NCBI RefSeq assembly: GCF_900996235.1
Contig: NZ_CAAJGM010000033.1
Coordinates: 124,001-188,000 of the forward strand
Length of the DNA: 64,000 nucleotides
Direction: 5' to 3'
From: Paraburkholderia sp. BCC1885
Lineage (GTDB): Bacteria > Pseudomonadota > Gammaproteobacteria > Burkholderiales > Burkholderiaceae
Part shown: piece after piece, positions 41,647-49,858 of the stretch
How positions within the stretch are numbered: the stretch's first letter is position 1
Layout: each line of letters opens with the position of its first letter
Position numbers and translations under genes: made by a program
Notes under the pieces: generated by a model
Seen by the model: the letters and a program-made list of their open reading frames with translations, nothing else
Database searches by the model: none
Told to the model about the DNA's origin: nothing

Positions 41647-41970
41647 TCAATGATGCACGAATTCGTGGCCCGCATCGTGGGTATACGTGGGCAGGTAATC
41701 GCTTTCGAGGTTGTGGGTGTGCAGATGCTCGCCGCGCGCGACGGCTTCGGTCACGTGGCCGATTACCGCGCCGTAGCGCAGTACCTTGTCGTCCTTGGAC
41801 AGCGCGCCGCGCGCCACCTTGTGGCCAAGGTCGATTGCCTTGCCAAGCGTGACGCGCTCGCCTTCGATCTCGACCTCGGTGCCGGCTTCGAGCCGCGCCC
41901 CCGCGATCAGGCAGTTGTCCTGCGGACTGAGCAGGATCAGGCGGGCGTCGGTATGCAATGGGCTGCTCAA
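41647..41970 (-). CDS. UxaA-family dehydratase, small (SAF-domain) subunit
   Basis: This 107-residue SAF-fold protein is equivalent to the N-terminal domain of altronate dehydratase: DNCLIAGARLEAGTEVEIEGE, ALSKDDKVLRYGAVIGHVTE and GEHLHTHNLESDYLP, with a His pair close to the end. In single-chain enzymes it is fused to the catalytic domain; here it is a separate gene 28 bp upstream of the large subunit, so the two should form a complex. It follows the transporter permease by 25 bp. Confidence 0.88.
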   Translation of the reverse strand: MSSPLHTDARLILLSPQDNCLIAGARLEAGTEVEIEGERVTLGKAIDLGHKVARGALSKDDKVLRYGAVIGHVTEAVARGEHLHTHNLESDYLPTYTHDAGHEFVHH

Positions 41971-41995
41971 AATAGGTCTCCGTGAAGCGCGCGGG

Positions 41996-43039
41996 TCAAT
42001 TCTGGCCTTCGCCGCTGGCGAGCCGCGCCACCATCAGCGAGCCGAGGATGATTGCGCCGTAGATCGCCTGAATCCAGAACGACGGCACCTGGGCGAGCGT
42101 CAACAGATTCTGCACCACGCCGAGCAACAATACGCCGGACAGGGCGCCGAGCATCGTGCCCTTGCCGCCGTCGAGGGAAATACCGCCGATCACCGCCGCG
42201 GCGAACACCGTGAAAATCATGCCATTGCCCTGATTGGCGTTGATCGCGCCCACGTAGCCGGTGACGATCAGGCCGCCGATCGACGCCAGCACGCTGCCAA
42301 GCACGAACACGCCCCATGTAATGCGCTCGACGCGAATCCCCGCGGCGCGCGCCGCTTCCGGATTGCCGCCGATGGCGTACAGCGCCCGTCCGATCCGATG
42401 GTAGCGCAGCACAAAAGCGGCCACCGCGAACGCCACCGCCGCGAGCCATACCGACAACGGCAGCCCAAGCACAATCGTAGTTGCCAGCGTGAAAAACGAC
42501 GGCGGCATATCGAACAGCGTGCCGCCCTTGGTGGCGCCCACCAGCATGCCGCGCAATACGATCAGCATGGCCAGCGTGACGATGAACGCATTCAGCCGCA
42601 GGCGCACCACCAGAAAGCCGTTGATGAAACCGATCAGCGCGCCGACTAGCAGAATCGCCAGCAAGCCCGCCGCGGCCGGCCATTGCCAGCCGAAACCAGC
42701 GGACGCGGCCGGCATCACCAGCATGGCGCCGACCGCCGGTGCAATCCCCACCGTGGATTCGAGCGACAGATCGAACTTGCCGGTCAGCACGATCAGCGAT
42801 TCGGCCAGCACCACCAGCGCGAGCGCCGCGGACGCACCGAGCACGCTGATCAGATTGGCCCTGGTGAGAAAGCTCGGACTGACGAATGCGCCAATCACGA
42901 TCAACAGGGCCAGCGCCGGCACCAGCGCGAGGTCGCGCAACCGCGCGAATTCGATCCGCGCGCGGCGCTTCGGCGCGGCTTGCGCGCCCGCCTGTCCTTG
43001 AGCCGCGCCGAATGCAGGGCTTGGCACACTATTCTTCAT
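41996..43039 (-). CDS. Sugar ABC transporter permease (RbsC family)
   Basis: This 347-residue inner-membrane permease has about 8-10 helices and the branched RbsC/AraH-type pattern (LTGKFDLSLESTVGIAPAVGAML, GFINGFLVVRLRLNAFIVTLAML, AVIGGISLDGGKGTMLGAL). It pairs with the ATPase and binding protein encoded upstream. I use the ATG at 43037-43039, with AAGGAG upstream; a TTG six codons earlier is the alternative. It overlaps the ATPase gene by 11 bp, so translation is coupled. The substrate is presumably the deoxyhexose or aldose degraded by the downstream enzymes. Confidence 0.93.
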   Translation of the reverse strand: MKNSVPSPAFGAAQGQAGAQAAPKRRARIEFARLRDLALVPALALLIVIGAFVSPSFLTRANLISVLGASAALALVVLAESLIVLTGKFDLSLESTVGIAPAVGAMLVMPAASAGFGWQWPAAAGLLAILLVGALIGFINGFLVVRLRLNAFIVTLAMLIVLRGMLVGATKGGTLFDMPPSFFTLATTIVLGLPLSVWLAAVAFAVAAFVLRYHRIGRALYAIGGNPEAARAAGIRVERITWGVFVLGSVLASIGGLIVTGYVGAINANQGNGMIFTVFAAAVIGGISLDGGKGTMLGALSGVLLLGVVQNLLTLAQVPSFWIQAIYGAIILGSLMVARLASGEGQN

Positions 43040-44588
43040 GGAGACTGACTCCTTCAACGGATGCGATCAGGTCGTGGTCCTGCCAACCCGCGGGAAATTC
43101 GGCCGCGACGCGGCCACGGAACATGACCAGCACACGGTCACAGGTGCGCAGGTCGTCCAGTTCACCGGACACCACCAGCACCGCTTTACCTTCTTCGCGC
43201 ACGCGGTCCACCACGGACAGCAGCGCCTCTTTCGATTTGACGTCGACGCCCGCTGTCGGGTCGATCAGGACCAGCACGTCCGGATCGGTCGCGAGTGCGC
43301 GCGCCATCACCACTTTTTGCTGATTGCCGCCGGACAGGCCCGAGACGACGTGCTCCGGCCCTGGCGTGACGATGCCGAGCGCCTCGATCATCTTCTGGCC
43401 GAAGGCGTTTTTCTTCGCCGGCGGCGTCAGGCCGAACTTGCCGAGCAGACGCGTGATCGTCATGGAAGCGTTTTCCGCCACCGATTGCGTCAGCACGAGC
43501 CCCTCGTGATGGCGGTCTTTCGGCACGCAACCGATACCGGCTGCCAGCGCCGCCGGCACGTCGCCCGGCGGCAACACCTTGCCGGCCACGCGGATCTCGC
43601 CGCGCTGCGGCGAGCGCAAACCGGCGATGGCTTCCGCCACGCTGGTGCGACCGCTGCTCGTCGCGCCGGTCAGGCCGATCACTTCGCCGCGCCTGACCGT
43701 AAACGACACGTCTTCGTAATCCAGGCCGCCGAGGCGGGCTACGTCCAGCGCCACTTTCGTATCCGCCGGCAGCGGCGCGCGGGCGGCCGCATCGGCGACG
43801 GCGAGGCCGCCGCGCTCGCCGGTCATGGCTTCGATCAACTGCTCGCGCGGCAGCGCGGACACCGGCGCGCTGATGATATGCCGCGCATCGCGCAACACCG
43901 TCACAGCCTGGCAGATCTCGTACACCTCCTGCAGATGATGCGAGATAAACAGAAACGTCACGCCTTCGCGCTGCAACTCGGTGATGCGGCGAAACAGGCG
44001 CTTGATTTCGTCGCCGTCGAGTTGCGCGGTGGGTTCGTCGAGGATGATGAAGCGCGCGCCATACGAGAGCGCCCGCGCAATCTCCACCAGTTGACGCGCT
44101 TCGACGCTCAGGTCGCCGGCGCGCGCGTCTTCGCGCACGTCGATCTTCCAGTGGTCGAGCAGTTCACGCGCGTCGCGGCGCATGGCCTGCCAGTCGATCA
44201 TGCCGCGCCGCTCAGGCTGTCGGTTGATGAACAGATTCTCCGCGACGCTCAGGTCGCGGATGATCGTCGAGTGCTGATAGACGCAGGCGACGCGTTCGCG
44301 CCACGCGTCACGGTCGGCGAGCGACGGCGCACTTGCGCCGCCAAAGCGCACCTCGCCGGTATCCGGCTTGCGCAGGCCGGTGAGAATCGACACCAGCGTC
44401 GATTTCCCGGCTCCGTTACGCCCGACGAGTGCATGCGACTCGCCCGGCATCACGCGGATGCTCACGTCGTTCAGCGCGGCGTAGGATCCGAAGCGCTTGG
44501 TAACAGCCAGCGCTTCGACCATCGCCTGATCCGACGCGGCCGCCGCGACGCCAGGCGTGTGCATGGACTCGCTCATTTGGCCGCTCAT
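43029..44588 (-). CDS. Sugar ABC transporter ATP-binding protein (RbsA/MglA type)
   Basis: This 519-residue protein has two ABC domains. The first (about 24-255) has Walker A GRNGAGKST, a signature-like LSVEARQ and Walker B FIILDEPTA. The second (about 280-505) has a degenerate Walker A TGATSSGRTS, signature LSGGNQQ and VLVLIDPTA. This arrangement, with one intact and one altered site, is usual for ribose/galactose-type importers. Its ATG overlaps the binding-protein stop as ATGA. It energises sugar uptake with the adjacent permease. Confidence 0.94.
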   Translation of the reverse strand: MSGQMSESMHTPGVAAAASDQAMVEALAVTKRFGSYAALNDVSIRVMPGESHALVGRNGAGKSTLVSILTGLRKPDTGEVRFGGASAPSLADRDAWRERVACVYQHSTIIRDLSVAENLFINRQPERRGMIDWQAMRRDARELLDHWKIDVREDARAGDLSVEARQLVEIARALSYGARFIILDEPTAQLDGDEIKRLFRRITELQREGVTFLFISHHLQEVYEICQAVTVLRDARHIISAPVSALPREQLIEAMTGERGGLAVADAAARAPLPADTKVALDVARLGGLDYEDVSFTVRRGEVIGLTGATSSGRTSVAEAIAGLRSPQRGEIRVAGKVLPPGDVPAALAAGIGCVPKDRHHEGLVLTQSVAENASMTITRLLGKFGLTPPAKKNAFGQKMIEALGIVTPGPEHVVSGLSGGNQQKVVMARALATDPDVLVLIDPTAGVDVKSKEALLSVVDRVREEGKAVLVVSGELDDLRTCDRVLVMFRGRVAAEFPAGWQDHDLIASVEGVSLHEE

Positions 44589-45634
44589 TTAACGGTATTG
44601 CCCCACAGGTTCTTGTCGTCGACATTCGCCTTCGTCACGAGCGGCGCCGGCAACTGGTCCTCCAGCATGCCCGGCGCGATCTGGATGATCGTGCTGCCGT
44701 GATCCGTCGGACCCGGCTTGAAGGTCTGTCCGGCGAGCGCGGCCTTGATGTAGTAAAGGCCGTACTTGGCATACAGGTCGGCCGGTTGCGAAACGGTGGC
44801 GTCGATCTCGCCCTTGCGGATCGCGTCGAACTCTTGCGGAATGCCGTCGTTGCTGACGATCACCACGTGCTTCGCGTCGCCCAGCGGATACAGCATCTGC
44901 TTGCGGCGCAGCGTCTGCAGGGTCGGCGACAGATAGACCCCGCCTGCCTGCATGTAGATCGCCTTCACGTCGGGATTGGCGGTCAGCAGGCTGTCGAGCG
45001 CGGTGGCCGCGACGTCGCCCTTCCAGCCAGCCGGAATTTCCAGCAGCGACAGCGACGGATAGTGCTTCAGGCAGGAGCGGAACGCTTCCGACCGGTCGCG
45101 CCCGTTCACCGACGCCAGGTCGCCCTCGATCTGCACCACCTTGCCGGACTTCACGTGCTCGCCGATGTACTTGCAGGCCATCTCGCCATACGCGTGATTG
45201 TCGGCGCGGACCACCATCGCGACCTTGCCTTGGGTCGGCGCGACGTCCACCGCCACCACCGGCACGTTCTTCGCGGAAGCGGCGTCGAGCGCGCGGCTGA
45301 TCGCAGCCGAGTCCAGCGGACCCACCACGATGCCCTTGGCGCCCAGATTCAGGATGTTGTTCATGTCGGTGATCTGCTGGGCAGGGTCACCGTTGGAATT
45401 CACCGGCGCGAGGATGTCGAGACCGCTTTGCTTCGCATAGACGGGCAGGTAGTTGTTGTACGACTGCCAGAACGGCGAGGTCAGGAGCGGCAGATCGAGG
45501 CCGATCTTGCCGGAATCCGCGGCGCGCGCCGCGCCGCTCGTCACGAGGCCGGCCACGCAGGCGGCGGCTACCCCAATTGAGAAAGCGCTGCGGATAAAGC
45601 GTTGGGCCGAGCGCGGCCCTTTAACGAATGTCAT
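44585..45634 (-). CDS. Periplasmic sugar-binding protein (RbsB-like)
   Basis: This 349-residue periplasmic-binding-protein type I has a Sec signal peptide (cleavage at ARA-AD near residue 39), then the two-lobed ribose-binding fold. Blocks seen are KIGLDLPLLTSPFWQSYNNYLPV, ITDMNNILNLGAKGIVVGPLDSAAI and VVAVDVAPTQGKVAMVVRADN. It captures the sugar for the RbsA/RbsC-type transporter encoded behind it. The ATG at 45632-45634 is preceded by AGGAGACA; the longer frame would spoil the signal peptide. It opens the operon facing the divergent IclR regulator. The sugar is unproven. Confidence 0.92.
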   Translation of the reverse strand: MTFVKGPRSAQRFIRSAFSIGVAAACVAGLVTSGAARAADSGKIGLDLPLLTSPFWQSYNNYLPVYAKQSGLDILAPVNSNGDPAQQITDMNNILNLGAKGIVVGPLDSAAISRALDAASAKNVPVVAVDVAPTQGKVAMVVRADNHAYGEMACKYIGEHVKSGKVVQIEGDLASVNGRDRSEAFRSCLKHYPSLSLLEIPAGWKGDVAATALDSLLTANPDVKAIYMQAGGVYLSPTLQTLRRKQMLYPLGDAKHVVIVSNDGIPQEFDAIRKGEIDATVSQPADLYAKYGLYYIKAALAGQTFKPGPTDHGSTIIQIAPGMLEDQLPAPLVTKANVDDKNLWGNTVK

Positions 45635-45946
45635 GTCGTGTCTCCTGTGTGGGTCGGAATGGCGCGTTGGCGTCTGTTCCAATCCACGCGTTATTGAACT
45701 GGCTCCGCCGTTCCATCTGACGGTCGGCGTATCGTCCCTGCGCGTTTTTCGTTCTTATCGACATTGGCGAGCATCAGTTCACCAATGAACGTATTATTCA
45801 TATATGCATCATTCGAAGTCAAGGAAAGTCCGGCCTGGCGGGTGTCCGTACTTTCCCTGGCCAGCTTCGTCAATTGCGCTCTACACTCACGCGCCAGATG
45901 ACAATGAGAGCTGCACAGCTATGCACGGCACCGGAGTAACCCACTC
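45635..45946. promoter_or_regulatory. Divergent control region of the sugar operon and its IclR regulator
   Basis: This 312-bp region lies between the binding-protein gene (minus) and the IclR gene (plus). At 45793-45812 there is an AT-rich dyad of the form ATNATNCATATATGNATNAT: an 8-bp core plus two flanking AT pairs on each side, with four unpaired positions. It is the best operator candidate for the IclR protein or another regulator. I could not identify unambiguous -35/-10 boxes. Confidence 0.5.
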
Positions 45947-46747
45947 ATGATGGATGCGGAAGAAAGAGACGACGCCGACCGTTACCGGGCGCCCGCGCTG
46001 GACAAGGGCCTCGACATTCTTGAACTGCTCGCCGAGCAGAAAGACGGGCTGACGCGCGCCGAGATCACCAAGCTGCTGGGACGCAATGCGAGCGAGATGT
46101 ACCGGATGCTCGAGCGGCTGGTCGCCCGTCAATATGTGGTGCGTTCGGCGGCGGGCGACCGTTATTCGCTGAGCCTGAAGCTGTATGCGCTCGCGCATCG
46201 GCATCCGCCGATGAACCGGTTGATCTACGAAGCGTTGCCGTTGATGCAGCGGTTTTCGGACCGCGCGGAACAGTCGTGCCACCTGGTGGTGTACGACCGC
46301 GGCAATCTGCTGGTAATTGCCCAGGTCGACGGTCCGGGCACGTGGGGGATGTCGGTGCGGCTCGGTTCGCGGGTCGGGCTGATCGATACCGGCTCCGGCC
46401 GCGTCATGCTCGCGTTCCAGACCGCCGAGCAGCGCGCGCACATGCTCGCGGAACACACCACGGTGAAAGGGGAAGTGACGATCGACCGCGAGGCGCTCGA
46501 TGCAACCTGTGAGCGAATCCGCACGGCAGGGTTCTCGCAGAAAGACAGCCAGCAGATCTTCGGCGTCACCGACGTGACCTTCCCCATCCTCGGGCCGTCA
46601 GGGCAGGCGATTGCCGTGATGACCTGTCCGTACCTGCGGCGCATCGACGAGTACGCCGCGCCGGAACTCGACGCGGCAACCGCCATGCTGCGTGAAACGG
46701 TAGAGGCGCTGTCGATGTTCCGCGAGGAAGCGGGCTCAGCGAACTAG
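45947..46747 (+). CDS. IclR-family regulator of the sugar operon
   Basis: This 266-residue regulator has an N-terminal winged helix (ALDKGLDILELLAEQKDGLTRAEITKLL, in part; recognition helix NASEMYRMLERLVARQYV) and a C-terminal IclR effector domain. The effector domain includes QVDGPGTWGMSVRLGSRVGLIDTGSGRVMLAF and a terminal FPILGPSGQAIAVMTCPY block with a conserved Cys. Divergent placement next to the sugar transporter and catabolic genes indicates that it controls them, most often as a repressor released by a pathway intermediate. Confidence 0.93.
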   Translation: MMDAEERDDADRYRAPALDKGLDILELLAEQKDGLTRAEITKLLGRNASEMYRMLERLVARQYVVRSAAGDRYSLSLKLYALAHRHPPMNRLIYEALPLMQRFSDRAEQSCHLVVYDRGNLLVIAQVDGPGTWGMSVRLGSRVGLIDTGSGRVMLAFQTAEQRAHMLAEHTTVKGEVTIDREALDATCERIRTAGFSQKDSQQIFGVTDVTFPILGPSGQAIAVMTCPYLRRIDEYAAPELDAATAMLRETVEALSMFREEAGSAN

Positions 46748-46841
46748 CGGGCGGCATGATCGAAGCCCGCATGGTTTAGAATGGCGACCCTTTCAAAAAT
46801 GTCGCCGCGCGGACCCGACCCGCGCGCGCTATCGATACCTC

Positions 46842-47384
46842 ATGGCGAAACTTCTGACCGATTCCGAATTCCAGCGTTTTTCCGAACTCCAGCAGAAGCA
46901 GGCGAGCTTCACGATCACCAGCGAAGAAGCCGACGAACTGCGCGACATCGTGGCCCGCGCGCAGCAAAAGCGCGACGATCGCGCCGCGGCCATGCAGGCG
47001 ATGGAAGCCTACATTCAGCAATTCGACATTAGCCCGGACGAGCTGTTTTCGCCGGAGCAGATCGGCGAAGCCGCGCGCACTTATGGCCTGATTCCGGCCG
47101 CGAAGAAAGAGCGCGTGCTGCCGCCCTCGTTCACTTACAACGGCAAGCCGTATCAGTGGACCCGCACGCTGCCCGACGACATCCGCGTGCCGCTGTTCGA
47201 AGCGTTCAACGCGGGGCAATCGGTGAAGGATTTCATTGCGACGCCGAAGGACGCGGCTCGCTGCGCGGCCACGATTGCCCGCCTCGAACGCGAAACGGGT
47301 GCCGTGTACGCGCAGGCGTGGCTCGAAGAGTTGTCGGTGTCGCGCAGCCAGGTGGACGAGGCAGCGGCCAAGCTGCCGGCTTGA
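46842..47384 (+). CDS. Hypothetical protein with H-NS-like N-terminal organisation
   Basis: This 180-residue protein has a helical, coiled-coil-prone first half (residues 1-60, many Glu/Gln/Lys/Arg), then IQQFDISPDELFSPEQI, which recalls the end of the oligomerisation helix in Burkholderia H-NS proteins. A separate C-terminal part follows (FTYNGKPYQWTRTLPDDIRVPLF and a short helical bundle). It lacks the TWSGRGR-type DNA-contact motif of H-NS, so nucleic-acid binding is not established. The ATG at 46842 lies close to the end of the iclR gene (94 bp). No firm family. Confidence 0.6.
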   Translation: MAKLLTDSEFQRFSELQQKQASFTITSEEADELRDIVARAQQKRDDRAAAMQAMEAYIQQFDISPDELFSPEQIGEAARTYGLIPAAKKERVLPPSFTYNGKPYQWTRTLPDDIRVPLFEAFNAGQSVKDFIATPKDAARCAATIARLERETGAVYAQAWLEELSVSRSQVDEAAAKLPA

Positions 47385-47429
47385 GTCAAGGGCGCGGATG
47401 ACGGCGGTGCCGCGGACGTCATCCGCGAA

Positions 47430-47993
47430 CTAGGAACCGGCTTCCTGCCGTCCGACCCGTTCGATGCGCACGAGCAGGGTGCCGGAGCGCGGCAGATTGA
47501 GCGCCTCGGCTGCCGCATACGACAGGTCGATTACTCGCCCTTGTACATAGGGTCCACGGTCATTGATGCGCACGATCACCGAGCGCGCGCTTTTCACGGC
47601 GGTCACGCGAACATACGAGCCGATCGGCAGCGTCCGGTGCGCGGCCGTCAGCGCGTGCAAGTTGTAATACTCGCCGCTCGCCGTGCGGCGCCCCTGAAAC
47701 CGGTTGCCGTACCAGGACGCGATGCCTGATTGCAGGAACGACGAAACGTCGCGGATCTCAGGCGGAGCGGGCGCCGTGTCGCTCTCTTCGTCCGCCGGCT
47801 GGGGCAGGAGCGGCGCGCCTTCCAGTTCGAGCGGCGGGTTATCCATCACCGTTTCCGGCAATTGCTCGCTCGGCGAGTCAAGGTTCATGGGCTCGGCCAC
47901 CGCGGGTTGATGTACGCAGGCAGCCACTAACGCTAAGGACAACGAAGCGCTAAAGCCTCGGTATAAACGATATTTTTTCAAAGATATGCGCAT
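47430..47993 (-). CDS. rlpA: RlpA-family septal-ring lipoprotein
   Basis: This 187-residue lipoprotein has a signal peptide ending in the lipobox VAAC (near residue 26). The double-psi beta-barrel domain starts at GIASWYGNRFQGRRTASGE and includes TAAHRTLPIGSYVRVT and VIVRINDRGPYVQGRVIDLSYAAAEAL, with the catalytic Asp of RlpA lytic transglycosylases in NDRGP. There is no C-terminal SPOR domain, so septal targeting may be weaker than in E. coli RlpA. I use the ATG at 47991-47993; the ribosome site is weak. A LysM/M23 lipoprotein lies directly upstream on the same strand. Confidence 0.9.
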   Translation of the reverse strand: MRISLKKYRLYRGFSASLSLALVAACVHQPAVAEPMNLDSPSEQLPETVMDNPPLELEGAPLLPQPADEESDTAPAPPEIRDVSSFLQSGIASWYGNRFQGRRTASGEYYNLHALTAAHRTLPIGSYVRVTAVKSARSVIVRINDRGPYVQGRVIDLSYAAAEALNLPRSGTLLVRIERVGRQEAGS

Positions 47994-48081
47994 GATATGA
48001 GCGACGTCGACGACGCCGCTGCGGCGCAAGACGATCCAGTAAAAAGTGTGTGACGGTTAGAGCCGAGCCGAAACCGGCCGG

Positions 48082-48879
48082 CTAGCCGGGACGCTTCGGC
48101 AGATAGTCGAGCGGGTCAACCGGTTTGCCGTCCTTGTGGACTTCGAACCTGAGCGAGGCATCGCCATCGGAACCCGCTCCCATCTCGGCGATTGTCTGCC
48201 CCTGCTTGACAACAGCGCCTTCCGCGACCAGCAGCTTGCGGTTATTGCCGTAAGCCGTGACGAAATGGCCGTCGTGTTTGATGACGATCAGGTGGCCATA
48301 GGCCTTGATCCGTCCTCCCGCATACACCACGCGACCGCCTTCGGCCGCCTTGACGGGATCGCCCACGCGGCCACCCAGGTTGATGCCCTTGGATCGTCCA
48401 GCAACGAATTTCGTGCTGACAGGACCCGCAACCGGCCACTTGAAGCGCGCAGCTTCCCCAGCCGATGCCGACGATGCCGATGCCGACGCCCCGCCGGGCT
48501 TTGCGCTTGCTGCCGCGGATTTGCCCGCTTCGCCCAGCGCGGATTTAGCGCTCGTGGCCGCCGGCGGCGCGACCCGCAGCACCTGCCCGACGGAAATCAC
48601 ATCGGTCACCGACATGTTGTTCCAGCGCGCCACCGATGCCGGCGCGCGTCCGAACGACTTCGCAATACTCGTCAACGTATCGCCGGCGTTGACCCGGTAG
48701 AAACCGGCCTCGACCAGCGGCGCAGGAACATCCGCCGCCGTCGAAGAAGCCGCGCCCGTTTCGGTCTGAACGACCTCAGGCGATGAGACGGGCTGCGGCC
48801 TGTTTGCGCAACCGGCAAACGTGATCAGTGCCACGCAAAGCAGCGAGAGGCGCCAGCGAGCTTGTGCGCACGAATACAT
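48082..48879 (-). CDS. NlpD-like lipoprotein with LysM and degenerate M23 (LytM) domain
   Basis: This 265-residue outer-membrane lipoprotein has a signal peptide with lipobox TFAGC (near residue 24), a LysM domain (about 60-104, YRVNAGDTLTSIAKSFG), an Ala/Ser linker and a LytM domain (about 150-262). The zinc-binding His/Asp residues of active M23 peptidases are replaced (KGINLGGRVGDPV, LRFEVHKDGKPV), as in E. coli NlpD. It should therefore activate a cell-wall amidase rather than cut peptidoglycan itself. Just downstream lies rlpA, another division-related lipoprotein. Confidence 0.9.
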   Translation of the reverse strand: MYSCAQARWRLSLLCVALITFAGCANRPQPVSSPEVVQTETGAASSTAADVPAPLVEAGFYRVNAGDTLTSIAKSFGRAPASVARWNNMSVTDVISVGQVLRVAPPAATSAKSALGEAGKSAAASAKPGGASASASSASAGEAARFKWPVAGPVSTKFVAGRSKGINLGGRVGDPVKAAEGGRVVYAGGRIKAYGHLIVIKHDGHFVTAYGNNRKLLVAEGAVVKQGQTIAEMGAGSDGDASLRFEVHKDGKPVDPLDYLPKRPG

Positions 48880-48925
48880 GAGGTTTCCCGATTGACGAAA
48901 GAGCGGACGCGGACCGGACCGGGTC

Positions 48926-49168
48926 TTACGGCTTCATTTCCGGAGCGGAAGCGGGCGCTGCGGCGGACGCTTCAGCAACTGCCGATGCGTGATGCTTGTG
49001 ATTTTTGTGATGCTTGTGGTGATGCTTCACAGCGGATGCCGGCTCGGCCGGTGCAGCGGTCTGCTCCTGTGCTGCCGGGGCAACCTGAGCGGCCGGAGCC
49101 GATGCTTGTGCAAACGCGCCCAGCGAAAACAAACCGGCGAGAGCGGCAATGGTGATCTGCTTGTTCAT
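48926..49168 (-). CDS. Small exported His-rich Ala-rich protein
   Basis: This 80-residue protein has a Sec signal peptide (MNKQITIAALAGLFSLGAFA, cleavage near residue 20). The mature part is almost only Ala, Pro, Ser and Glu around a His/Lys cluster HHHKHHKNHKHH (about residues 48-59). The cluster could bind nickel, copper or zinc. The ATG at 49166-49168 is chosen over a longer frame that has no signal peptide at its start. It is encoded 46 bp upstream of the NlpD-like gene on the same strand, so co-transcription is likely. Function unknown. Confidence 0.7.
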   Translation of the reverse strand: MNKQITIAALAGLFSLGAFAQASAPAAQVAPAAQEQTAAPAEPASAVKHHHKHHKNHKHHASAVAEASAAAPASAPEMKP

Positions 49169-49314
49169 CGTTGATACATCCTGAAAAAAATCATGGTTGA
49201 GTGCGACCTGGTAACGGTCGGGTGTATAACGGCTTGCCGCCGAAGCCGTTGACTCGCTCACGATTTAATATGGAATCCTTGACGATTCTTTGCAACTTTG
49301 CACGAACAATCAGC

Positions 49315-49629
49315 TTAAGACCCGACGATCGTGATGGCCCACGCAAACAGGCAACCTGCCGGCGCGCCGATCACACGCCCGAGCGTGCTCGCTTTGGTGA
49401 ATTCACCGATGCGGCATTCGATGCCGCCTTTCAGGATGCCCTGATGACGCAAAAGCGGTTCGACGGTGCAAACGATGGTCGCGACGAGCCATGCCACGCC
49501 TTCGCGGCCCACCAGATGGTCCGGGTCGATGAGGTTGGTCAGTTGCAGCACGAAGATCAGGACAGCACTGCAGAAAAACGCAAACAGCAATGATTTGATG
49601 AATTGATCGGAGACAGCGAGGTTATCCAT
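49315..49629 (-). CDS. Small membrane protein of unknown function
   Basis: This 104-residue protein has two or three hydrophobic helices (about residues 11-33, SLLFAFFCSAVLIFVLQLT; 42-60; 83-103). The start MDNLAVSDQFIKS at 49627-49629 is preceded only by a weak GGG. The short loops contain Asp and Arg, and no known domain is visible. It stands alone between the His-rich exported protein and the acetyltransferase gene. I cannot name a function. Confidence 0.6.
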   Translation of the reverse strand: MDNLAVSDQFIKSLLFAFFCSAVLIFVLQLTNLIDPDHLVGREGVAWLVATIVCTVEPLLRHQGILKGGIECRIGEFTKASTLGRVIGAPAGCLFAWAITIVGS

Positions 49630-49858
49630 TTGAATGCCCGTCGAAACGTTTCGTGATATGGCCAGCGATTCGAACTTGCGTGACGGGCACGAAAACAAAG
49701 GACGTATTCGTGCCGCGAAGCGGTCAAATAGAGCCGCGACTGCGATCGCTGAGTGAAGCAAAAAATATATCGGGAATCGCGGCTCCAGACACTCAGAGGA
49801 TTCTCAAAGGCGCGGCAGGGAGCGCGCCCCGAGGCAGGCCTCGTGCGTCCCGAGCGGG

